Shown here: positions 1 to 11,900 of the stretch, in pieces
How positions within the stretch are numbered: the stretch's first letter is position 1
Layout of the letters: each line of letters begins with the position of its first letter
NCBI RefSeq assembly: GCF_964275005.1
Contig: NC_092704.1
Span: 9,915,871-9,979,870 of the forward strand
Origin: Diadema setosum
Lineage: Eukaryota > Echinodermata > Echinoidea > Diadematoida > Diadematidae
DNA length: 64,000 bases
Direction: 5' to 3'
Position numbers and translations under genes: made by a program
Notes under the pieces: generated by a model
Seen by the model: only the letters and a program-made list of their open reading frames with translations
Databases searched by the model: none
Told to the model about the DNA's origin: nothing

Positions 1-215
1 CATCCACATGAATATACATACACATACACACTCGCACTCATATCTTGGCAGATACCGGTTATCTGAAAGATTATAAAGACTTCTCGTTTAAGGTACATCT
101 TTTCAACACAAGTATATTGAGAATTTCATATCTTTAACTTTATCAATTTCTTTGATGCATAATTATGTAATTGACTTGGAATATTGACTTTCAGAAAGTT
201 AGATGTTTGAGTTCG

Positions 216-257
<42 letters not shown>

Positions 258-428
258 TGGATGATACAGGCATTAGGAATGTTAGGTATACAATTTCGTG
301 AAATCTAGCAATTTTCCTTCTAAAGTTATCCTCTCCTCCCAACACACACAAATACACATACATACACACCACACGTATGCATTTTTTGAGAGATTGTCAG
401 TATTCTACTATTAGCCACGACGCATGCA

Positions 429-485
<57 letters not shown>

Positions 486-796
486 ACACACAAATTTGAT
501 CCAAAGTCAAAAGTTGTTTAACTTCAGAAAAACAACTCTTCTCACAATTATCGTATTTTTCCCTTGAGCAATATACCATTGGTCATGCGTGACATCTAAT
601 TTTGTCAACATAATGGGGTGCCAACCTGGAAAGATGAAAAGTTTTTCTTTCCTCACAAACAACACTGTGCTCTCCATTATGAAATGGTAGCCTTCCAAAG
701 TTGGATAACTTTTTTTTTTTCTCACTGTATACCCAGTGAACATATTGTTTGGCAGATGTATGGACAGTATTTGTCTCTTTCTTCCATTATCTCCCT

Positions 797-849
<53 letters not shown>

Positions 850-1766
850 CCTCTCTCTCTGTGTATACGGTAACTATGATCCATCTATAAATCGTTGTTA
901 AAACACTATGCTTGACTGGGCATTTTGGTGTACGTGTGTACACAGTTCTGTTGTGTCTACACATTGAGAATGTGTCTGGACATACTTACGACGTTATTGC
1001 TCTCATATTATGTACACAAACGCTACATGGTACTGATATCAACATGTCCCTTTGTATAACGTATAAATATAATAATTATTTATACATATGCCATCAGGCA
1101 CAGGGCATTGATTACGCATTTATAATGTACATTCACACCCTCTTCTTAAGTGTATGCATATATCAGGATGTACAGACACGCAGACACAGCCAGCCAGCCA
1201 GACAGACAGACACACAGACACACACACATACACACACACAAACTTATATAAGGAAAGATGGGACCCACCTTTTATTAGGACCACATTGTTTTGATTTGTT
1301 TCTGGCTATATCTTAGCCATTTCAAACCGATTGTCATCAAATAAACTTTTAATACTTTTCATTTGATATTTCATACAAGTAGTTTCTAATTATCTCGAGA
1401 AAAGATAAAATCTGAATCCCCATCTCAGCCAAAACTAAACAATTTCTTTAAACATCTTATTTCACACCAATCGCTACCTACCACCATGGAGCTACAACAG
1501 AGATCGTCTCAGTAGTATATATCTCCATGCTACCACCGAGAACGGTTTCCGTCCTGACCATGACGAAGAGATGTTTGTTTTCCCGCATGAGCGGATCTTA
1601 CGTTCCGCCTGCCGCCCCCTTTGCTTAGGGCTACCGCACTGACATTGAAAGATTGCTCTTATTACCAACGGTGTGCATTTGAGAGATCGAAGCAGCAGCT
1701 GTTATTGTGTGCTAGTGACATGCTTGGTTGTAGACATAGTGAACTACTAGTTGAACCGTTTACAAG
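1..1766. repeat. Upstream region with microsatellites
   Basis: No convincing coding region. The segment holds a (GT)n tract at 219-253, a (CA)n tract at about 429-491, a (CT)n tract at about 790-860 and CA/CAGA runs at about 1190-1245. Open frames here translate the repeats into Arg-Glu or Ser-Leu strings and are artefacts. The last 300 bases before 1767 probably include promoter and 5' UTR of the methyltransferase gene, but I see no convincing TATA box. Confidence 0.85.
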
Positions 1767-1956
1767 ATGAACATTATATCAGCTGACCTAGCTCATTACA
1801 GCAAAGCGTTCAAAGTGTTCACCGAAAAGAGTGACAAGTACACCAGTGACCGGAAATGGGCCGAGGAAAACTTTCCGGCTGCTGTTGTTCACAAGTTGGG
1901 AGAGAACCGTCCCTCGGACCACATCCTTCGGTCTCTAGGGGTTGGGAGCGGTTCAG
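1767..1956 (+). CDS. HNMT: HNMT-like exon 1
   Basis: First coding exon, residues 1-63 plus one base of codon 64. It carries the N-terminal helices and the start of the SAM-binding motif. Donor is TTCAG|GTAAGC. Reading through the donor adds 12 residues and a stop at 1995-1997, which is intron sequence. Confidence 0.85.
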
Positions 1957-4900
1957 GTAAGCATAATATCATCCAACATCGTAAGCACTTCAGATGAATC
2001 GCCTGACTTTGTCTAAGCATGGACGTACAAGACCTACGGATTATGAAAGACATGAAAGAGGTCTTTCTTTGATCCCATAATCACCGCCGACAATTGATTA
2101 AGTGTATCTTAAAGAATACATTGTACATTCAGACGATTGGACAATAACGATTGTGTAAACATGCGTCGTCACTTACAAAAGATCCGTTTCCCTCATCTAC
2201 GTCTTATTTGGCTGAGGGGCCCCTTCAGAACCAACTGCCCTTTAATAAACACATATGGTATGGATCACCAAATCTCGTACAATGACAAATAATGTGTCAC
2301 AAAATTGGTAATTACGAAGTGGATACTTCTGGACACCCATATACCGTTGCTTGATGGTAAGTAAATGTGTTTTCTACGTTACTCTCCATGTTCACTCTGA
2401 AATAATTCGGAAAAATACGGGGAAAATTGGATTACTAATCACAACTAACCTGCCAAAATGTTTTTCTTTTCTTCTTTTTTTTTCCAAAAAGAAAGATAAT
2501 ATCTCCAATTTTTGTTGCCTTGTAAAAACTAAGAACTTTATTATGACTATTACAGGGAGCTTGGGAGAATTATATCTACTTTATCGACCAAAGACATTTC
2601 AATTAGAATTGTATGAACAAAACATTTGGATGGTTGTGAGTTGGTAACATCACGTTGAACATTGTTTCATACCAATTTATTGCATGATGCAGGTTGATAT
2701 TAGAGGTGAGTCATGATTCTGTAAGACTTATTTTGGAGAAGATTGTAGTAGGATGAAAGTATCTGCCATTCATCTAAATGTTTGGTAAAGTTTCTCAATT
2801 TAAATAATTTAACAACAACAAAATATGCACGTACAAAAAATACGAGTTGATAAAGATCCCCTGACATCCGATTACATGTCCATCTCGACTGGAGTGAATG
2901 GGTTTGAAAATAACAAATTTTGAACTGTTTTATCAAAACGTCGACCGCAGGATTCCTATTCATGTATTTTTTTTATCCTTTCTGCCCCCACGTAGGGTCT
3001 GTCCCTAAAACTACCAAATTGTCTTTCTTATTTGTGTTTTATCAAGAGTGAAGACAGCTGAAGCATCATACTGCCAAATGCTATGCATCGTACCATGACT
3101 AATGCACAAACTCACAATAGCAGGACAGGTCACACATCGGAACTTCACCTATAAAATGTGTGGCAAAATGTACACATTACTAGTTATGCATGGTTGTTTT
3201 AATGTGTATGTACACAGGTTGACCAGATTAATGGAGAACATTCTATCTGGTATAGATATAGTACATACAGGCTGACCAGATTAGTGGAGAATTTTCTAGG
3301 TGGTATACAATGTAGCTACAGTACATTCATGTGACAGGAAATACATTAGCTCACTCAATCTAGAATGATTTCACCCATTCCAGAATGTTCTAGACTGTGC
3401 TAACATATTTGGCTGAGTGAGGCACTGTCCCTGTAGCCCAATGTGATTGGTAGTTATTTTTGGTAGGCTGTTATGCACATAGTTAGGCAGTGAGTCAGCT
3501 AGGATTTCTGGAACAGTCTTGGACTTGCTAGTATGTTCAAGTGTGTGGCCCCAGGTTGGAGAAAATTACAGAATGTACTAGAAATAGTAGAGCAGTTAAG
3601 CCCTCAAAATCATGAGAATTGTGCAAACTTTGACTAAAGCATGAAACTTTCACCAGTGTTAGTACATACAGTAAGATTTATTTTAAGATCAGGAGGTAGG
3701 TCTGATTTGACCTCCGATGACCTTCAGAGGTTAACGAATTTTAGATATCAGAATATTGATGTTTTGAGGCATTTGTGAATGATAGGCCTAGATCTTGGTT
3801 ACGCTGCACTAAATATGCATTTGTACTACAAATCTTCCGTTTCCACAGGGCATTGACAGGTTTCTACCTTTGACCTCTGATGACCTTTAGAGGTCAATGA
3901 CCTCAAAATACCATAATATTGATCTGTGATGTTATTAGTTTATGATAAATATGGTTAAGATGTGCAAAACAAACATATCTGTTGTACAAGAAACTGTCTT
4001 CATATTCCAAAGGGCAAAGACAGGTTTCTACCTCTGACCTCTGGTGATCTTTAGAGGTCAATGATCTCAAAATATCATAATATTGATCCGTGGTGTCATT
4101 AGTTAATGATAAACATGGCTAAGATGTACAAAACAAGTACATCTTGTAATCTGGTCTGGTGCATACTGAAAACGGAAAACGTATCTCCAGGCCTAATTAA
4201 AAAATCGACCATTGACCCTTGCCAAAAACACTGCCAAGGACCTTGCCCCCCCCCCCCCCCACGCTTTAATAGAAAACACACACACACACAAATTCCGCCA
4301 CCCCTGTTTAGGTGTTCTCTTTAGGAAAATTGAACATGGAATTGTGAAGTGCATGTCACCATGTCCCCTGGGAAGAAATATTAATAAATCTCTATAATGC
4401 ACTCGCAGATCTGTCAAACCTGTACCACCCCACCCTGGTATAATTCAATTCAATTCAATTCAAATTTATTTCATATTTCCATTTCCATTTCCATTTTCTC
4501 AATGATGAGATTACAAAATTATTGACAATAAAACAAGAATACAAAATATATACAATCATGTCTTTTGATTGAAGAAGAAGAAGAAGAAAAAAAAATATAC
4601 TTGACACAAATGAACATGGTCATATCGTATGAAGATGTCACAAGTAAGTATAAGAAATATGATGGGGCCTACATAAAAGCTTTAAAGCTTGTAAAACTGT
4701 AGGTTCCAGGTTTAATAGGCATATAATTACACGGAGAACGGATATGTTTGTCTTGACCAACTAAAATTATTCCATTACAAAGATCGATAAGTCATAACCT
4801 AATGAACCACAAAGATATCGCATAAACCAGACTGTATACGGATCTCGCAGTGTTTGAAAAAAAAAATGCTATATATTAAAAGATATATCGGTACCATTAA

Positions 4901-5913
4901 ATAACTTGAATAACTTGGTGCTGCGGACAAGGACAAAAGACTGGGAGTATTAAAAAAAAAAAGTTGCTAAAAACTTGGTAGTGTGTATCCACTAAGTAAT
5001 AACTGTTTTAATTTGCGTTTGAAGGTGAATAAAGATAAGGAAGAAGTGATATCTTGAGGGAGGTCATTCCAATATCTGCATGGGTCCAGTAAATAATTGT
5101 TTTCTTTTCAAAAATAGTGCGAGTACGGGGAAGGTGATAGGCGTCACTCTGGCGAGTGGGATGACAGTGGATAGAGCGATTCCTTTTGAACATGTGGATA
5201 AAAACAGATGGTAATTCATTAGTTGTTAGTGTATACATGAAAATTCGGAGATTGTAATAAAATAGGTCTGGAATTTTCAGAATTCTGTTTTGATGATAAA
5301 GACAGTTGGTATGAGCAAAATATCCGGCGTGGTTTATGATTCTTATTGCACGCTTTTGGATACGGAGAAGGGAATCTAGTAATGAGTGAATTGCATTTCC
5401 CCACGCCAGAATTCCATAGTTAAAGTGTGGAGATATTAAAGAAGAATATATACTCTGCAAAATATAAACAGGAAAGAAATGTTTAACCTTATTCAAAATT
5501 CCAATATTTCTAGACAAAATTGTACTTACAAAATTAATATGAGTTTTCCATGATAATTCTCGGTCCATCCAAAGCCCTAAAAACTTTGTGTTATCAACCT
5601 GGTTTAAACATAAATCATTTATTTTGATATCATATGGGACAACATTCAAAGAATTACTGAATACCATATAATGAGTTTTTTTTTCTATGTTCAAGGATAA
5701 TTTGTTCGCATAAATCCATGGTATAAGGTAGCAAGTGACAAATGCGATATATTTCTTATAAATTAGAAAATATTGCGCTGGCGACTCCAATGACATATCT
5801 CAGTAGAATTGATTTCTATGCCATATTTTCCCAGGAAAACATCAATAAATCGGATTTGAGTAATTTGTCGAACCCTTCCCCCCCCCCCCGCTAAAGTAGG
5901 ACAGTACGTATAC

Positions 5914-5949
<36 letters not shown>

Positions 5950-8900
5950 CACTAATCATTTAAGAGGTATGACTTTAATTTACGTTTGAAGACATTTCAA
6001 GAGATGTAGTCTGATTTATTAAGGGGCAAATCATTCTACTGTTTGCAGTCTTGTAAACGTACTTGTATCTTCAGCGAAAACTGTTCGAGTACGTGGACGG
6101 CGATAAGTAGGCCCCTATAAATCACTCTGTCGAGTAAATTACGTATGAACCAAATGGTTTCTTTTGAACAAGTATCGTGTTGAAAAGTTCTTGGTAATTC
6201 TTTTCCAGGCAAAAAGTGTACATGAAAATTCCGATGTTAAAAGGATGTGATGGGAAATGTAAACAGTATGTGCGAGTGATGCTTCTATGTTTCTTGCTAA
6301 ACTTTTTTGTTAGTGGGGAAAAGAAAAGAAAAGAGAAGTCTCGCTCTACCACGTCTACACCACAACGCCTACGGATAAGTTGGAGGTGGGTTGGAATGTC
6401 TTGTATAGAGCACCAAAGTTGTAGTATAGATTAATTGGCACGCTATCTTTTGAAGAGAAACAATGCTTTGCTTCACATTGTTAGTGGGGAAAAGAATAGA
6501 AAAGAAAAGTCTCGCTTCATGAGAGATGTTCAGATCCCGCTCTACACCATAACGCCTTCAGATGTCTAGGCTGGAGATGGGTTGGAATGTATATAGAGCA
6601 GTATGACAGTAAGTGCAAATTAATTGACACGCTATCTTTTGAAGAGAAACCATACTTTGTTTCACACAAGATGATTGCAGAAAGACAACTGATAATCATC
6701 CGCTCGTGTGAAATCAAGCAAAACATTTCAAGAGGCATCTTGGTGAGTAACAGTCTGTTAGACCCCGTTTACAGTGCGGGGCTGGGCCGAGCCGCGGCCG
6801 AGCCCAGCCTCAATTGCGAGGCCGAGCCCCGCAATTTTGTCCACCTTAAACTATACTAGTTTTCGACGTTGAGGGGGTTAATATCCTGAATAGCGAAAGC
6901 CAGACTGAAATTGGCCGTGCATTTAGCCCAGTTTGCGTTTACACTGAGAAAAAGCGGGGCTCGGCCGCGGCCGAGAGACCACCTCCAGAGCGAGGCCAAA
7001 TGCGCGGCCAATTTTGGCCTCGCATTTGGCCTTTTGCGCGTTTACACTGAAATGAAGGAGGGCTCGGCCGCGGCCGAGCCTCGCACTGTAAACGGGGTCT
7101 TAAACATATCAATATAACGTGAAAAACAAATTGAAGGCCACCTGCAATAGGCCACCTGCAATACAGCCTCGCATTTTCAGACATCACAACAACTTCTCGT
7201 GAAATGATCAACACGTTCCATATACTCGTGACGGAGAGGGAAAATAAATAAACAACAACATTGCAAGATTGATGAAGACAACAGACGGGAACTGATTCCA
7301 CGTTAAATACATAAACATGTATTTTGATTTAACTCCATGCATTTTCCCATATCATTACACACAATCATTGCACACGTATATTTGATATGGTGTTCAGCTC
7401 GCTGTGTGCAGACTGAGTACGACCCGATAATTCAGAACCTCTGCCTGAGAAAGGATTGTAGCCTATCCCGCGAGTCACAATGAAGCTTTCTGAATATCAT
7501 CTCGTGCATCCTGTACTCTATGGCCCGAATTCACGAAGGTGGTACAAATGAAACCATGGTTTAAACCATGGACAAAAACCGCGAAGGACCGCGAAGTATC
7601 GCACGGAATATTTCGTTACAAAATTTTTCATTTCGTCGACAAAATGACCGTTTCGTTAACGAAATTTTCATTTTGTGGACGAAATGTTCATGTAGTTGAA
7701 AAATATTGTCATTTCGTAACAAAATAATCATTTCATCGACGAAATGACTGATTTCGTAACGACATATTCTACGCGACACTTGGCGCTCCATGATTTTTGT
7801 CCATGGTTTAAACCATGGTTTCATTTGTACCACCTTCGTGAATTCGGGCCTATATGTGCAATGCACCCATGAGACAAGTTTGCCTTCACCCAAACTGTTT
7901 AGATATTGCCATTGGAAGACTCTGGTGATCAAGTGCAGGGCTGCCAACTCTCACTCATTGAGAGTGAGACTCACTCATTTTGGTCCTTTCTCACTCTAAA
8001 ACTTTATTTCATTTGCATGCACTTCTATTGATCTCACTCATTTTGACTCCTAAATTATAGCATTGGCCTATGGGAGTCTCACTCTCAGCTAGTTTCCATT
8101 GTTGGCAGCCCTGCGAAGTGCACCTTTCAGAAGGCTGGTCTGACCTCAGGATGTCTATCAAATTTAGTCGTGGTGGAGATCTGTGTACCGATCCGTGCAA
8201 TGTAAGCTCAATCGCGTGCTACACTGAAGAGGCAGATGTTGCCCTGTCTTGAAAGAGATTGAGGGTATAGATCTAGACCAATTTCAGCAGGAGGTTACAC
8301 TGAATCATCACTTGCTGGCAGATTTTTAACCGGATCATTCAGGTGATATTACCCGCTGCCAGCGTACCCTGATTCACACATTGGATGCAAACCGGATGGC
8401 GGCCATATTGGAAACAAGCACTATTTGGGAATGGGGGCACAACTCTTGGTCAGGCCCAAGTATAGAGTATAAAGAAGACAATTAGCGCAAATAGTAGTTC
8501 CACTCCAATTTGGAAGTGAGGTACCAGAAGAGGTCATAAAAAAAACTAGACTTGGAATTTGTCAAGACTGACAAATTAGGTGATCCGATTTTTTTTTTTA
8601 ATCAATGATTCGAGTCCTGATCGCAATAGGCATGACCATATAGGTTTCATCTGTGTTTAGAGACATTGGACGTGTGATATTTGGATTCTCATTTAGAAAA
8701 GAGAGTCAGGTCTGCTATCTTTGTTACAAAATTCGGTATACACTATAACGAAGATACAGAATGAAGTATAATTGACCATTGACCCAACTTTGCACAGCCA
8801 AGATGGCATCTGAGCAAAAAGTGGTTATTTTGTGAAATGATTCTTGTAACATGGCCTTTGCGTGTGCAAAATATGGGAAAGATAGGACATGTATTCACCA

Positions 8901-11900
8901 AGATACAGGTTAAAACATTTATGACCTTTGACCCTAATTTACATACCCAAGATGGTGTCTGATCAAGTAGTTGTTATTTTATGAAATAATGTACGTAACA
9001 TAAACTAAACATGTGCAAAATATGGGGATGATAGGGGCTGTTTTTCTTGAGTTATTGCAAAGAAAGTTGTAGAGAGAAAGAAATATCTCAATACATCGAA
9101 GATAAGTTTGATGTCAACCAAGTTTTTTGACGTGATGTCGGCGTCGTATGAAAAAATGAAGAATCACTGATGATAGCCCAAAGTCTCAGCTACAACATAT
9201 TAAAATCTGGGAGAAATTCACAGAAGAGTAAGTGAGGTAGTGCTCGATAAAGACCGTCATGTCAATTTTCATTTCCAGAAAAATTCCCTCCCATAGAGAT
9301 AACACGTAAACTGGTTAAATTTGACAAGGTTACATTATATCCATTTTCACGTGGTGAAGACATCATCCGATTAAAACTTTGATTAACAAAACTTAAAGAG
9401 TATTACATTGGCTACAACATACTAAAATCTGGAAGAAATTCACCGAAGGGTAATTGAGCTAGTCGTCGATAAAGACAATCATGTCAATTTTCACATCTAG
9501 AAAAATTCCCTCCCATAGAGATAACACGTCATAATGAAGATAAAGAAAGAAGTACATATGACCTTTGACCCTACTTTGCACAGGCAAGATGGTGTCTGAG
9601 CAAAAAGAGGTTATTTTGTGAAATGATTCTTGTAACATGGTCTTTACGTATGCAAAATATGGGAAAGATAAGACATGTATTCACCAAGATACAGGATGAA
9701 ACATTTTTGACCTTTGACCCTAATTTACATACCCAAGAAGGTGCCCGATCAAGTAGTTGTTATTTTATGAAATAATGTACGTGACATAAACTAAACATGT
9801 GCAAAATATTGGGCTGATAGAGCTTGTTTTTCTTGAGTTATTGCAAAGAAAGTTGCAGAAAGAAAGGAATATGAAAATACATGGAAGATAAGCTTTAATT
9901 TCAACCAAGTTTTTGGGCATGATGCCGACTCCGTATGAAAAAACGAAGGGCACATTTACGATAGCTCAAAGTCTCAGCTACAACATACTAAAATATGGGA
10001 GAAATTCACCGAAGCATAAGTGAGCTAGTGCTCGATAAAGATAGTCATGTCAGTTTTCATTTCCAGAAAAACTGCACTCCCATAGAGATAACACGTAAAC
10101 TGGTCAAATTTAACAATGTTACTTTTAATCCCTTTTTACGAGGTGATGCCGTCATCCAATCAAATTGTTGTTATTATATATCTGAAAGACCATTTAATAA
10201 GCTACAACATATTGAAATTTGGACGAAAATCAACTAAAGAATAAGTGAGATATGCTTGAATGAACTTGAAATTTGATGACGTCATTTTGAAAATTTACTT
10301 TTTTAACTTTATTAAGAAATTTGATATATTTTCATCATTTTTCCAGCATTACCAACCCATGAAATGACATGTACATTTCATCAGCTTTCAGAATATGTAA
10401 AGAAAATGGGGGGTCACCGTCCATCCTGACGAGTAAAATCGGATTTAAAATTGGCAGTTTTTTGGCATTGTTGCACTGTATATCGCCATTGACGCGCGCG
10501 CGGAATTTCAACTTTGACGGACCCGTATGACGTCATTTTGAGTGGGATTGACTTGAAACTTGGTAGAAATATTCCTTGACATTTCAGACATCCGATCAAA
10601 GTGAAAAAACGGGAAATTCTCATTGCATATGAGCTGTGCGTGCGTATATGTGCGCGCGCGTACGCGTCCGTCCGATTTTTTCAATTTTTCAAAAAATGCT
10701 CCAAATGGTCTGAAACGTGTGCAAAAAAAATTTGAGCTCGATTTGAGCATACAAATATTTCAACGCGCGCGTACGCGCACGTTTTAATTGAATATATGAA
10801 TTCTGAAAATATGAGTAGAATGCGCATAATTTGAAATATATGTGACGTAAATTTCATTGAAAAATTCCATTCCATTAATGACATATGAATGAGAATGTGT
10901 TTTCATATAATGACGTCATAGTGACGTCACGGTCGACTGATCACAATGATTTTACTTGATGGATCGTCTTTGGGACTCGATACATATATGGTATAATTTT
11001 GACATTGATAGGAAGAGGACTTTCTGAGCTAACCGATACACAAATTTTGTCCAGAAATAAAGAAGAAGAATAAAGAATCCGTACAGATACAGAAGGTGAT
11101 CCGAGAGGATTCTCGGATCACCTAAAAAGTTGCCCCAAGTTGCCTGACTTAATGACCTAAACTTAACTGAATGACAATAGCAAGTTGCAAGGCACAGGAT
11201 TGTTTCATGTGGAATGCATGTTAGGCCTAGCTCACAGTATGTCGTTTTCCAGATGGTCCATGACGTCACTGTATGCTCCCGGACCATGAGTAATTCATCG
11301 GAACCATACAGCCCACGAGCTTGACACTGGCCAGCACAGGCCCACCAGCTCGAAACTAGGTAACATTGCCCATGAGCTTGACACTTAGACAAACCAGGCC
11401 CATAAGAGTCCGATACATCCATGGGGGTGGGGGGTTGAGGTCCACAAGACCTACACTAAATAGATTAAGCTCTCTGATGTAATCTCGTGGGCTTTGTTTT
11501 CGAGTGTCGAGCTCGAGGACCGCACAGCTTGTGGGCCTATTATTTTGATGTGGAGCTCATGGACCGTGTTCATCTAGACCCCGTTTACACTGCGGGGCCA
11601 GGCTCGGCCGCTGCTCGGCCGCGGCCGAGCCCGGCCTCAATTGCGCGGCCGAGCCTAGTAATTTTGTCCGTTTACACTGCTGGGCTCGGCCGCGCTTTTA
11701 ATTCAAACCTTTCAATATTTTGTCGTAGTGGCGCTCTGCTTGTAAACAAACGCAATTTGGTATAGTCTGGTTTTCAGACCCTTTGCCAACTGGATTCCGG
11801 GATTCCGTGGCGACGAAGTCGCCGTTCGGGCAAAGGCCTTTGCCGAAGGAAAAATCTTTTGCAGGACAAAACCACTTTAAACTATACTAGCTTTCGACGT

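Larger units (their letters stand above)
8578..11123. mobile_element. TIR element AGGTGATCCGA...TCGGATCACCT
   Basis: Short inverted ends at 8578-8588 and 11113-11123. Inside is a tandem duplication with a period of about 785 bp (first copy from about 8750, second from about 9535, a partial one at about 9398-9530). Further right are three blocks of alternating CG (10494-10503, 10653-10668, 10763-10780), and a perfect hairpin lies at the right terminus. I found no transposase frame. Confidence 0.6.

Noticed and set aside
507..964. Overlapping frames on both strands encoding Arg-Glu and Ser-Leu strings
   Set aside because: They translate the (CT)n microsatellite and its flanks; no splice context or domain.
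11487..11765. Ala/Arg-rich frames in the GC-rich elements
   Set aside because: They come from GGCCGCGGCCGAG palindromes read in several frames and recur in all copies without conservation of frame.
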